A stretch of DNA of 64,000 bases, taken from contig OY769938.1 in assembly GCA_963669295.1 (NCBI GenBank), forward strand, positions 3,348,001 through 3,412,000. Reading direction: 5' to 3'. The notes beneath the pieces are model-generated. The model was not told the DNA's origin. It saw nothing but the letters and a program-made list of their open reading frames with translations, and ran no database searches. Below are positions 27,059 to 36,074 of this stretch, piece after piece. The number at the start of each line of letters is the position of its first letter. Positions within the stretch are counted from its first letter, which is position 1. Source of the stretch: G963669295 sp963669295. GTDB lineage: Bacteria; Bacteroidota; Bacteroidia; Flavobacteriales_D; CALLUQ01. The translations under genes were made by a program, and so were the position numbers.

Positions 27059-28663
27059 CTATCGTTTGGTGACCTTTTGTGTGGCAAAGTACTTGCCGTC
27101 AACTACCAGGGTAATATAAAGCAGTTGAGGCGATACCTTAGGGGCAATAGATAGGGTAGCAGTGTTGGTGCCGGTCTGTTGACCGGGAAGTCCTCCTTCG
27201 TCAATCAATCGACCATTTGCATCAACAATGTAGTACCTTACGAGGGCGGGTTGGTTCAGTGCGTAACTGATCTGCACCTGTCCTTCGGTAGGGTTGGGGT
27301 ATGCGGTGAAATGGAAGGGATTTTTACCATCAATTTCTTGCGATCCTACCCCAGTACTACGTATCAGCCACACCTCGTAAATGGCATCGTCGGCATTGGT
27401 ATTGGAGGTTTGATTGCTGCTAAAAGGATTCAACATAGAGCTTGATATACCGCCATATATATGCCCCAGCAATGTGGTGTCTTGAACAAGTGCATGCAGT
27501 TTCACAACTTCATTGCTGTAATGAGGCAGGGCATGATTGGGAATAAACTCGGCTCCTGCTCCTTTTAACCCAGGCATTTCAACAGGCAATTGAAATTCTT
27601 GCAAGGTGCTGTCGGCCCTACGAGATACCCGACTAATGGTTTTTACAAAGGGCACCAAATTGTCTTGCACCAGGTTGCCGTTTTGATAATAGTATTGACT
27701 CATGCCTCCAAAAAATAAAGTGTGCATGTTGTTGGCAGTACTGTCGTATAACCCCACTTTTGCACTGTGGTAGTTGCTCAAGTATTGATTGAAATTGGTG
27801 ATGGGAGAGTAGCCGTTGGCAGTAATGTCGACCGGATACAAGAAAGGAAGGTCCAAATTCAATTGAAAAACACCCGAAGAGATGGTATACCCTGGTGTAC
27901 CATCCGGGAAAATTTGTGGAACAAGGTTGTAATCCCTACGCCTTAAATGTACCGGGTCTGTAATGGCAGTAAGGTTTGCAAAGCTGAGTTGCCCTCCACT
28001 ATTATCAATCGTAAACTTTCTGATTTGATGGGTATATGATTGGGTGTAAGTAGGATTGCCCATTGGGTTGTATCTGCCATCAAAACGCTGGCCACCAACG
28101 AGGTAAAAGGTGTTGCCTATTTTACCCAACTGCCCTCCGGTAACAGCAAATGTGGTGTCGGAAATTTGCTGGAAGAAATTATCAAAAGGAGCGTTGTTTA
28201 CTACCGCATCAATCACCTCGCTCACCTGTATGGTGGTGAGGTTAGGGAAGGTAATGTGGTCGTTGGCAGTAGCGGAGTATGCATAGCCTCCAATCACATA
28301 CAATGTGTCTTCATCCTGGTAAAAATTCATGTTGGTAGATTGCAATTGCTCTTGCATACTACTGGGGAGTGTACTCAGTGGTGCAGTCCAAAATTGAGTG
28401 GTATTCACATCAATCACATACAGGTCAGTATTGTTCTGCGATTCGGGAAATGCATTGAAAGGTTGTCGGGCATGTAGGCCATCTTTACGTCCTCCAACAA
28501 CGAGCCATTTTCCTCCACTTTGAGCAAAAGCATACGAATGAAGCCCTGGTAAATTGGTGATGTTAACGGGGGTGATTTGTACGGTGTAGTCAAATGCATT
28601 TTGGCCGAAACCAATGGCGTAAAGTGCAAGAAAGGATAACAAAGAGGAAAGGGCTTTTTTCAT
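27059..28663 (-). CDS. Secreted Kelch-like propeller protein with T9SS type A tail
   Basis: 534 aa with signal peptide (ending AIGFGQ). The body has Kelch-like blades with paired glycines: GGKWLVVGGRKDGLHARQ, DTLYVIGGYAYSAT, NTFYLVGGQRFDGRYNPMG and LFFGGMSQYYYQNGN, probably one six-bladed beta-propeller up to residue 440. The tail FTAYPNPTEGQVQISYALNQ ending LYITLVVDGKYFATQKVTKR is a type A sorting domain. It probably binds surface or extracellular partners; no catalytic residues are visible. TAGCTTTG (28691-28684, minus) about 20 nt before the ATG is a good -7 element. Confidence 0.8.
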   Translation of the reverse strand: MKKALSSLLSFLALYAIGFGQNAFDYTVQITPVNITNLPGLHSYAFAQSGGKWLVVGGRKDGLHARQPFNAFPESQNNTDLYVIDVNTTQFWTAPLSTLPSSMQEQLQSTNMNFYQDEDTLYVIGGYAYSATANDHITFPNLTTIQVSEVIDAVVNNAPFDNFFQQISDTTFAVTGGQLGKIGNTFYLVGGQRFDGRYNPMGNPTYTQSYTHQIRKFTIDNSGGQLSFANLTAITDPVHLRRRDYNLVPQIFPDGTPGYTISSGVFQLNLDLPFLYPVDITANGYSPITNFNQYLSNYHSAKVGLYDSTANNMHTLFFGGMSQYYYQNGNLVQDNLVPFVKTISRVSRRADSTLQEFQLPVEMPGLKGAGAEFIPNHALPHYSNEVVKLHALVQDTTLLGHIYGGISSSMLNPFSSNQTSNTNADDAIYEVWLIRSTGVGSQEIDGKNPFHFTAYPNPTEGQVQISYALNQPALVRYYIVDANGRLIDEGGLPGQQTGTNTATLSIAPKVSPQLLYITLVVDGKYFATQKVTKR

Positions 28664-29099
28664 GGCGTTGAGAGTTGTTGGTACAAAGCTATTGAAGTTA
28701 TTCCCTCTAGTCAGTGATGCGAGTCACATTGCAATACCAGAGGGATGGAGAGAGAGGTAGTGGTTGTATTTTCGAATGACATATTGCCTTGCTCTTTCCG
28801 TGCGCTATAACCCTGAGGAAACGATAACAAAATGCCCCGAAAAAACGTTTTTTTTTCTGATCGTACCTTTTTACAAATATTCAATGGAGTACCACAGTTA
28901 TTAATGTAATCCCCTTAATTGGTAATCTTGCCAAACATTTCCATTTTTCTTTTTTATTTTTAGATGAAAAATAATTTATCAAAATCATTAATTCATACTT
29001 TAAACCTTTCCATTGCTTTATTGTTCATCTAACCATAATGGTATCGTCTACCAGTAAAGCATATATTATAGCTAATCGATAACGAACGAACGCTTACCA
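28664..29099. other. Intergenic region between the Kelch-like gene and the Lux-type operon
   Basis: 436 nt, A/T-rich, separating divergent genes. On the minus strand TAGCTTTG (28691-28684) is a likely -7 element for the Kelch-like gene. Toward the plus-strand operon I see T-runs and a weak TACCTTTT, but no full promoter. No open frame of note and no strong hairpin. Confidence 0.5.
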
Positions 29100-30212
29100 A
29101 TGCCGCTGGAAATACGATTGATAAAAGATTCGGAATACGAAGCGGTCAACGACTTTTTTAACAGGCCCGATAACCTTCAGCGAAACAAATTGTTAGCAGA
29201 AAGGAGTTACAACGATTTCAGTTGGGAATTTATTAAGCGCCCCAATGGAAAAGCGATATACGCTATTGCCATTGACGTTGAAGAAGGAAAAGAACCCGCA
29301 ATAGTTGGCATTCAATGTGTCATTCCTTTTAAAATGACTTCTTCAACCGGGCAACGATTCCTTGCAGGAAAAGGGGAAGATACGCTCATCGACCTTAGGG
29401 CCTCCATCAAATATAAGAACATCGATATTCTCAAAGAATTATCCTCTTTACTGGATGAAAGTTGCAAGAAAAATGGTTTCGAGTTTCTGTGGGGCTTCAA
29501 CAATCTTCCAGCAACCAACAAACGCCTTGGGTATGAAAACCCATTTAAAACTACCGATGCCGTACTTATTCTAAATCCGATTCAAGCATTTAAACATACA
29601 ATAGTCATAAAAGCAGGGCTTTCCTTTTTCGGGAAACTTAGAACAGCTATACTTACAGGAGGGGCATACCTGTATTCATTAAAAAGAATATTGGTTTTTT
29701 GTGGAAAAAGCAGTTACAAAATCAATTTTAACCTGGATGAAAATGAAGACCTCTTCCGAAGAATTGATTATCAGGACGAAATCTATTTCTCTTTGCAGGA
29801 TGATGCTTATCTAAAATGGAGAATAGCCGAAAACCCATATCCGGTTAGTTACAAATCATATCAACTCATTGACCAGGAAGGCATCATGAAAGCACAGGTA
29901 ATTTGCAGCATCAATAAAAATGTGGCTTTCATCGATCAGTTGTTGATTGATAAAAAATTAAGCTCGAAAACGGTACACTACCTTTTAAGAAAAGTTATTC
30001 GATCATTGAAAAGTGAAGGAGCCTGCCTTGTGCGATACATTGGCTTCCAAAATAACGCACTTAAAGTCAAAGAAATAAACAAGTTGAAAAAAAGTGGCTT
30101 TGTATTTACTGGGAAAGGGGAACAATTTACCTTTAAGAAACTTGTGGATGATTCGCTTATCACCCCTGAAAACATTTATCTTTCACGTATGTACAAACAA
30201 GGTGTAAACTAA
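29100..30212 (+). CDS. GNAT-like acyltransferase, first gene of the Lux-type operon
   Basis: 370 aa, soluble. MPLEIRLIKDSEYEAVNDFF begins like a GNAT N-acetyltransferase. The body contains FLAGKGEDTLIDLRASIKYK and KKNGFEFLWGFNNLPATNKR, followed by LGYENPFKTTDAVLILNP, a pattern seen in double-GNAT proteins of polysaccharide loci, with a second half ending FIDQLLIDKKLSSKTVHYLL. I infer transfer of an acyl group onto an amino sugar or amino-lipid. The ACP gene follows after 4 nt, so acyl-ACP could be the donor; this is inference. Confidence 0.65.
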   Translation: MPLEIRLIKDSEYEAVNDFFNRPDNLQRNKLLAERSYNDFSWEFIKRPNGKAIYAIAIDVEEGKEPAIVGIQCVIPFKMTSSTGQRFLAGKGEDTLIDLRASIKYKNIDILKELSSLLDESCKKNGFEFLWGFNNLPATNKRLGYENPFKTTDAVLILNPIQAFKHTIVIKAGLSFFGKLRTAILTGGAYLYSLKRILVFCGKSSYKINFNLDENEDLFRRIDYQDEIYFSLQDDAYLKWRIAENPYPVSYKSYQLIDQEGIMKAQVICSINKNVAFIDQLLIDKKLSSKTVHYLLRKVIRSLKSEGACLVRYIGFQNNALKVKEINKLKKSGFVFTGKGEQFTFKKLVDDSLITPENIYLSRMYKQGVN

Positions 30213-30216
30213 ATAA

Positions 30217-30453
30217 ATGACTAATACTGCTAAATACGATCAGGCATTCATAACGTCTCTTAACGTGAAAAAAAATCAGCTTAAAGAGTTAACTTATCAA
30301 AGCATTGACACGTGGGATTCGTTGGGGCACATGGGATTAATGGCCTCATTGGAAGAGGCTTTTGATATCATGCTGAAAATGGAGGACATTATAGACTTTA
30401 GCTCTTATGCAAAAGGACGTGAGATATTGACCAATTATGGCATCGAATTTTAA
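30217..30453 (+). CDS. Acyl carrier protein
   Basis: 78 aa. The phosphopantetheine site is Ser35 in TWDSLGHMGLM, followed by the acidic helix ASLEEAFDIMLKMEDIIDF. It is a stand-alone carrier of the type found in secondary or polysaccharide pathways; it is less acidic than the fatty-acid-synthesis AcpP and lacks the classic GADSLD. It lies between the GNAT-like gene and the transketolase genes and probably carries the acid handled by the ligase, LuxE-like and LuxC-like proteins. Confidence 0.85.
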   Translation: MTNTAKYDQAFITSLNVKKNQLKELTYQSIDTWDSLGHMGLMASLEEAFDIMLKMEDIIDFSSYAKGREILTNYGIEF

Positions 30454-30522
30454 ATTATAATCCTGTAGTGCTTTTTGCAAAGCTAAGTTGGGCAGAACAA
30501 ACCAGGTGATTCGTAAAGACAA

Positions 30523-31374
30523 ATGATTGAAATAGAAAACATAAACAATGCGATAGCAAGATGCCAAACTGCGGCCAATAGAATGCGCATCAATACTTTG
30601 AAATTGTCTTATATGGCCAGCTCAAATGGAGCTCATGCTGGAAGTTCTTTATCAATAGTTGAAATCCTGGCTGTTGTTTACTGCGGAGTTATGTACGCCA
30701 AAACAGATCAACAGAATTGGGCTGCAAGAGATCGGTTTATACTGAGTAAGGGCCATGGTACAATAGCACAATATGCAGCGCTGGAGGCTGCAAAAATAAT
30801 CACCGAAGACCAACTTTTTACCTTCAATCAAAATGGTGGATTGCTAGGGCCTACTTCTAAATTCAACCCGGATTGGGGGATAGAATTTGCAAATGGCAGC
30901 CTGGGCATGGGGTTATCGTATGCAGTAGGGTTGGCACTGGCCTCTATCAAATCGGCAACCCCGTACCATGTATATGCTTTATTAGGAGATGGTGAATGCA
31001 ATGAAGGGTCAGTATGGGAAGCAGCGATGTCGGCACAGCATTTCAAATTAACAAACCTTACCGCAATCATTGACCTAAACTCCATGCAGTCTGATGGTGC
31101 TTCCAGCGATGTTTTAGACATTCAACTTACTGAAATGTGGAAAGGCTACGGTTGGGAGGTAATTACAGTTTCTGATGGTCATGATGTTTCGCAACTTTAT
31201 TCTGCACTTAATTCACCAAAGGGTAATGGCCCACGAGTAATCGTGGCACATACGGTAAAGGGAAAAGGTGTTTCTTTTATGGAAAACAACAAAGAATGGC
31301 ACCATAAGCAGCTTACTAAAGAAATGTTTGATGCAGCGATGCAAGAAATTATTGGAAAGGAGCCACTGCTATGA
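30523..31374 (+). CDS. Transketolase, N-terminal (TPP-binding) subunit
   Basis: 283 aa, covering only the TPP-binding half of transketolase. MASSNGAHAGSSLSIVEILA, RDRFILSKGHGTIAQYAAL, then the diphosphate/Mg site GDGECNEGSVWEAAMSAQHF with the DLNSMQSDG segment. The usual transketolase is one chain of about 620-670 aa; here it is split, as in archaea and many natural-product or polysaccharide clusters. The C-terminal subunit gene overlaps by 4 nt, so equimolar synthesis is expected. The reaction would be TPP-dependent transfer of a C2 ketol group to an aldehyde. Confidence 0.93.
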   Translation: MIEIENINNAIARCQTAANRMRINTLKLSYMASSNGAHAGSSLSIVEILAVVYCGVMYAKTDQQNWAARDRFILSKGHGTIAQYAALEAAKIITEDQLFTFNQNGGLLGPTSKFNPDWGIEFANGSLGMGLSYAVGLALASIKSATPYHVYALLGDGECNEGSVWEAAMSAQHFKLTNLTAIIDLNSMQSDGASSDVLDIQLTEMWKGYGWEVITVSDGHDVSQLYSALNSPKGNGPRVIVAHTVKGKGVSFMENNKEWHHKQLTKEMFDAAMQEIIGKEPLL

Positions 31375-32348
31375 TAGCCATCAATTCTAGAAATTCCAGA
31401 ATGTGGTCTTTGCTGGGACCCAGTGGAACTTTCGGTAGCACAATGGTAGAGTTGGCCAAAGAAAATGAGAAAATAGTTGTGATTGCCGGCGATATGGTTA
31501 AAACTGCAGGCCTTGAACGTTTTGGAAAAACCTTTCCGAATAAACTGATTAATGTAGGTATTGCTGAACAGAATATGGTTGGAATGGCCGCTGCATTTGC
31601 GAACGAAAATTTTATTCCATTTGCTGTTTCTTTTGCCAATTTTTCCGTGTTAAGGGCATGCGAGCCGGTAAGGCATTTTTTGGGGTACATGAAAAGAAAT
31701 GTGAAATTGATAGGAGTTGGTGCTGGCTTTGCAACTGGCATGTTTGGGCCTACGCATTATGGCACACAAGACATGTCTGTAATAAGAGCCATACCGGGCA
31801 TTACCATTTTATCTCCGGCTGATTGCACTGAACTTGTAAAAGCGTTGGAGGCTGCTGCAAATTTGAATGGTTCTGTATATGTAAGACTCACGGGAGTAAT
31901 GAATAACCCCATCGTTTACAAGGAAAATTACGCTTTTGAAATAGGAAAAGCAATAACGCTTAGACAAGGAACAGCAATTACAATTATTGCTACAGGTGCA
32001 CTGGTATATAATGCGTTAAAAGCTTCCGATATACTTGAAACACAAGGAATTTCGGTTACCGTAATTGATATGCATACCATTAAGCCATTGGATACAACAA
32101 CAATTGACCGTGAATTGGGTTCATCTAAGTTAATCGTATCAGTAGAGGAGCACGGCAAGATTGGAGGCCTCGGAGGAGCAATTGCCGAGCACATGAGTTC
32201 AGTTAAACATAACGCTGTGCTATTAAAACTTGGCATTGAAGATAAATTTCAAGATGCTGGAGAGTACCGTTTTATGCTCGAGCAAAACAAATTACTACCA
32301 GAACAATTAGCACATAGCATCGGGCAAAAATACAGAGCCATTATATAA
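31371..32348 (+). CDS. Transketolase, C-terminal (pyrimidine-binding) subunit
   Basis: 325 aa. The PYR domain contains the glutamate that activates TPP in NVGIAEQNMVGMAAAFA, with VIAGDMVKTAGLERF upstream and GPTHYGTQDMSVIRAIPG downstream. The C-terminal domain has VIDMHTIKPLDTTTIDREL and VSVEEHGKIGGLGGAIAEHM. It is the partner of the N-terminal subunit upstream and resembles the DXS/transketolase beta-type halves. Substrate is unknown; the LuxC-like reductase in the same operon could supply an aldehyde acceptor. Confidence 0.93.
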   Translation: MIAINSRNSRMWSLLGPSGTFGSTMVELAKENEKIVVIAGDMVKTAGLERFGKTFPNKLINVGIAEQNMVGMAAAFANENFIPFAVSFANFSVLRACEPVRHFLGYMKRNVKLIGVGAGFATGMFGPTHYGTQDMSVIRAIPGITILSPADCTELVKALEAAANLNGSVYVRLTGVMNNPIVYKENYAFEIGKAITLRQGTAITIIATGALVYNALKASDILETQGISVTVIDMHTIKPLDTTTIDRELGSSKLIVSVEEHGKIGGLGGAIAEHMSSVKHNAVLLKLGIEDKFQDAGEYRFMLEQNKLLPEQLAHSIGQKYRAII

Positions 32349-32362
32349 TCATACAGTGAAAC

Positions 32363-33763
32363 ATGCTACCCTTTAAAGCCTCACCTGTTAAGCATAAAGT
32401 TGCCATTATCACCGATAGTGGATTACAGGTGACCTATGGTGAAATCAATGATTTCTCCATATCCCTTTCGCATGTAATTCAACATCGCTGCCTTGTGTTT
32501 TGCCTGACTCAAAATACACCAGGCTCATTAATAGGCTACCTTTCTTTTGTTGCCAACAACGTTGTTCCTGCTCTACTGGATTCAAAAATGGATGAACGAT
32601 TCCTTGCAGAGTTAATTCAATTGTATCAACCTCAATACATTTGGTTGCCCAATCACCGTATGCATGAGTTCGGCCATTTTCAAACTGTTTTTACAAAGTA
32701 TGATTACTCCTTAATAAAGCTTGGAACAAAAAGTTGTGCCTTACATCAAGACCTGGCGGTGCTCCTAACCACGTCGGGAAGCACAGGTAGTTCAAAATTT
32801 GTTCGCATCAATTATGAAGCATTGGAGGAGAATGCTACAGCTATTGCTACGTATTTATCACTCGACGACAAAGAACGACCCATCACAACCCTGCCTATGA
32901 GCTATGCCTTTGGCCTATCTGTTATCAATAGCCATGTGTTAAAAGAGGCAACGATTCTTCTAACTTCAAAAACATTGATGGAAAAAGCGTTTTGGAATTT
33001 CTTGAAAAATCAAAAAGCCACCTCAATATCAGGAGTGCCCTACACATTTGAAATGCTGATTAAACTTCAATTTTTGCAAATGGATTTGCCAGCGTTAAAA
33101 ACCCTAACCCAGGCAGGCGGAAAAATGGCTATTGAAGCAAATAAAGCCATTGTTGAGTATTGTAATCGTACAGGCAAACAATTTTTTGCCATGTACGGAC
33201 AAACCGAGGCAACCGCTCGAATAAGTTACCTGCCCCCACAGCATGCTTTAAAAAAGTTAGGAAGCATCGGAACAGCTATTCCGGGAGGAGAATTGAGTTT
33301 GGTTGATGACACGGGAGTAGCCATTCTGGAAAGTGATGTGGTAGGGCAGTTGGTTTATAAGGGTAAAAATGTTGCTATGGGTTATTCCACTTGCGGTGAT
33401 GATTTGAAAAAGGGAGACGAAAACCGGGGGAAATTGTTTACCGGAGACCTGGCCCGAAGAGACAGTGATAACTTCTATTTTATAGAGGGAAGAAAAAAAA
33501 GGATAATTAAAATATATGGAAACAGAATCAATCTGGATGAAGTAGAGTATTTGTTGCAAGAAATTGCTTCGGGTTGTGCATGCACAGGCAAAGATGATTA
33601 CCTGATAGCATATGTTACGGATCAAACAAGTATTCCTGAAGTAGAGGAATACATTTCAAAGAAAATGAGAATTCATCCCCTTGCCTTTTCAGTTCGATAC
33701 AGCATGGAAATTCCTAAAAACGAAGCGGGCAAAACCATCTATCATCAAATGGAGCAGTCATGA
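32363..33763 (+). CDS. AMP-forming acyl-CoA/ACP ligase
   Basis: 466 aa of the ANL superfamily, rather short. The P-loop is LLTTSGSTGSSKFVRINY, the A5 motif MYGQTEATARISYL, the hinge/A7 region LFTGDLARRDSDNFYFIEG with KIYGNRINLDEVE, and the catalytic Lys lies in PKNEAGKTIYHQ near the C-terminus. It activates a carboxylic acid as acyl-AMP and passes it to CoA or, given the operon, to the ACP. The acid is not deducible. The gene overlaps the LuxE-like gene (ATGA). Confidence 0.88.
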   Translation: MLPFKASPVKHKVAIITDSGLQVTYGEINDFSISLSHVIQHRCLVFCLTQNTPGSLIGYLSFVANNVVPALLDSKMDERFLAELIQLYQPQYIWLPNHRMHEFGHFQTVFTKYDYSLIKLGTKSCALHQDLAVLLTTSGSTGSSKFVRINYEALEENATAIATYLSLDDKERPITTLPMSYAFGLSVINSHVLKEATILLTSKTLMEKAFWNFLKNQKATSISGVPYTFEMLIKLQFLQMDLPALKTLTQAGGKMAIEANKAIVEYCNRTGKQFFAMYGQTEATARISYLPPQHALKKLGSIGTAIPGGELSLVDDTGVAILESDVVGQLVYKGKNVAMGYSTCGDDLKKGDENRGKLFTGDLARRDSDNFYFIEGRKKRIIKIYGNRINLDEVEYLLQEIASGCACTGKDDYLIAYVTDQTSIPEVEEYISKKMRIHPLAFSVRYSMEIPKNEAGKTIYHQMEQS

Positions 33764-34842
33764 ATATGGTAGAAATTTTCCAGATGGAGCCCTACTCCTT
33801 GCATAAAACAGAGAAGGAAGAACTCATGAGTAGTTGCCTGACAAAGCTGTCGAAACATCATTATTTGAATTGTGAGGCCTACAAGAAAATTGTGGATGGT
33901 GCTGGCTTTGATTTGGAAAAAGTACATCATCCCGGTACGATACCATTTCTTCCTGTTCAATTGTTCAAAAATTTAGAGTTATACAGTGTCCCTAAGAAAG
34001 AAATAGTAAAAACCCTTACCTCCTCAGGAACTTCAGGACAGAAAGTGTCACAAATTTTTCTGGACAAAGGCACGGCCGTGAATCAAACAAAGGTTCTTTG
34101 CAAAATAGCCACCTCCTTTATTGGAGATCAGCGCCTACCCATGATCATTCTGGACACAGAAAGCACAGTTGAAATCGGACGAAATATAGCTGCACGTGCA
34201 GCAGGAATTTTAGGGTTTTCCTTATTCGGATCGGAGCGAATGTATGCTTTGGATGAACAGATGGAATTAAATATTGAGCAGTTACAAGCGTTTCTAAAAA
34301 AGCATCAAGGGGAGCGTATTCTGCTATTTGGTTTCACCTATATCGTATACATGCATTTTTACAAAGCATTGGTGAAATCGGGTGTTCAGTTGGATTTATC
34401 CAACGCAGTTTTAATTCATGGTGGAGGGTGGAAAAAATTAGCACATGAATCCATATTGCCTCAAGAATTTCGATACCAATTAAATGTAGCATTCGGAATT
34501 CAGCATATTCATGATTACTATGGCATGGCAGAACAAACAGGATCGATTGCTATGGAATGTGAGTTCGGGTACTACCACACCTCTATTTTTTCTGAAATCA
34601 TCATTCGTCGTGCGCAAGATTTCTCGATAGCGCACTTCGGTGAAGAAGGAATAATACAAACGCTTTCAATATTACCACAAAGCTATCCAGGGCATTCATT
34701 GCTAACCACAGATAACGGGATTATGATAGGGGAAGATGACTGTGCCTGTGGGCGGTTAGGAAAATATTTCAAGATTACAGGAAGGATGAAAAATGTAGAA
34801 ATAAGAGGTTGCAGCGATACTTATGAGCAAAGATTTAGATAA
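33760..34842 (+). CDS. LuxE-like acyl-protein synthetase
   Basis: 360 aa. The segment TLTSSGTSGQKVSQIFLDKG is the adenylate-forming loop of the LuxE/acyl-protein synthetase family. FGFTYIVYMHF, LIHGGGWKKL and HDYYGMAEQTGSIAMECEFG are family hallmarks, and a Cys ten residues from the C-terminus (RGCSDTYEQ) corresponds to the acyl-accepting Cys known in LuxE. LuxE activates a fatty acid and hands the acyl group to the reductase LuxC. It overlaps the LuxC-like gene by 20 nt. No luxAB is in the window, so the aldehyde is not for light emission. Confidence 0.85.
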   Translation: MNMVEIFQMEPYSLHKTEKEELMSSCLTKLSKHHYLNCEAYKKIVDGAGFDLEKVHHPGTIPFLPVQLFKNLELYSVPKKEIVKTLTSSGTSGQKVSQIFLDKGTAVNQTKVLCKIATSFIGDQRLPMIILDTESTVEIGRNIAARAAGILGFSLFGSERMYALDEQMELNIEQLQAFLKKHQGERILLFGFTYIVYMHFYKALVKSGVQLDLSNAVLIHGGGWKKLAHESILPQEFRYQLNVAFGIQHIHDYYGMAEQTGSIAMECEFGYYHTSIFSEIIIRRAQDFSIAHFGEEGIIQTLSILPQSYPGHSLLTTDNGIMIGEDDCACGRLGKYFKITGRMKNVEIRGCSDTYEQRFR

Positions 34843-36034
34843 TATAGAATACCATTTCCCAAAGGAACCTCACTTAGATAATTTCATTCAACTATCTCCG
34901 GATGAAGTATTTTCAGATCAGGCCATCGCCTTTTTAGATGCACTATCTGTTGCACTTAATAAAGACCTGGAAACAAAAGAACACCCTGATGTAGCCACAT
35001 TTGCATTTTTTTGTAGAAGGGCCAACCTAACGCAACTAAAGAAAGATTATACACAAACAGACAATGGGAGACTGGGCAAAGGGTTAGTGTTTCACGTTGC
35101 CCCATCTAATGTTCCGGTAAACTTTGCCTATTCTATGGTTTGTGGAATTCTTGCCGGAAACATTAATGTGGTTAAAGTCCCTTCAAAACAAACAAAGCAG
35201 GCCACTATTATTTTTAAGGCAATTTTAACGCTTAGTCGGGAACCACAATACCAACAATATACCTCCCGACTAATTCTGCTTAGCTATCATCGAAAAAATT
35301 CAGCAACCGCATACTTTTCTTCCCTTTGCGATGCTAGAGTAATTTGGGGAAGTGATGCTACAATTCACGAAATTAGAAAACAGGGCTTACCTGCTCATGG
35401 GGTCGACATCGCTTTTGGTGACAGGTATTCACTTTGTGTTATTAATGCAGATGCCTACATGAATGAAGGATCACCAGAAAACATTGCAACCAGGTTTTAC
35501 AACGACACTTATCTTTTTGATCAGAATGCCTGCACATCACCACACCTTGTAGTATGGGTAGGAAGCGATAAAAACATTGAAATTGCCAAAGACATGTTTT
35601 GGGGAAATCTTCACCGATTGGTAAAAGCCAAATACAAACTAGCACCTGCAGTTGCCGTGGGTAAATTAGCCGCTTTTTATGAACAGGCTACTCACCTCGA
35701 AGGGGTAAGAAAAATAGCCATGCCCGACAACCTGATTTGGCGGATAAAATTGAGCCATTTACCAAAAGACATTGACCAGTACCAATGCGCTGGCGGATAT
35801 TTTGCAGAATACGATGCTGCCTCTATTTTTGAACTGGTTTCAATTATCAATTCGAAATACCAAACACTCACTTATTACGGAATTCAAAAAGAAGATTTGA
35901 CAAAACTCACCACAGCAATAAAATCATCAGGGGTAGACCGAATGGTGCCGATCGGGCAATCCAGCAACTTTTCACTAACTTGGGATGGGTACAATATGAT
36001 TGATGAACTATCTAGAAAAAGAGTGTTGATTTAA
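34823..36034 (+). CDS. LuxC-like acyl-CoA/acyl-protein reductase
   Basis: 403 aa of the LuxC branch of the aldehyde dehydrogenase superfamily. It has GLVFHVAPSNVPVNFAYSMV with the nucleotide-binding region, VIWGSDATIHEIRK, and the catalytic Cys in FDQNACTSPHLVVW. It would reduce an acyl thioester or acyl-enzyme to an aldehyde with NADPH. The start lies inside the luxE-like gene. All expected active-site segments are present, so I expect an active reductase; chain length is unknown. Confidence 0.87.
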   Translation: MSKDLDNIEYHFPKEPHLDNFIQLSPDEVFSDQAIAFLDALSVALNKDLETKEHPDVATFAFFCRRANLTQLKKDYTQTDNGRLGKGLVFHVAPSNVPVNFAYSMVCGILAGNINVVKVPSKQTKQATIIFKAILTLSREPQYQQYTSRLILLSYHRKNSATAYFSSLCDARVIWGSDATIHEIRKQGLPAHGVDIAFGDRYSLCVINADAYMNEGSPENIATRFYNDTYLFDQNACTSPHLVVWVGSDKNIEIAKDMFWGNLHRLVKAKYKLAPAVAVGKLAAFYEQATHLEGVRKIAMPDNLIWRIKLSHLPKDIDQYQCAGGYFAEYDAASIFELVSIINSKYQTLTYYGIQKEDLTKLTTAIKSSGVDRMVPIGQSSNFSLTWDGYNMIDELSRKRVLI

Positions 36035-36074
36035 GTTTGATTGTAGGGGTGAAAACTCCCTAATAATTTCAATA

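Noticed and set aside
33760..36034. Bioluminescence operon
   Set aside because: Only LuxE- and LuxC-like genes are present; there is no luxA, luxB or luxD, and the neighbours are an ACP, transketolase halves and a glycosyltransferase.
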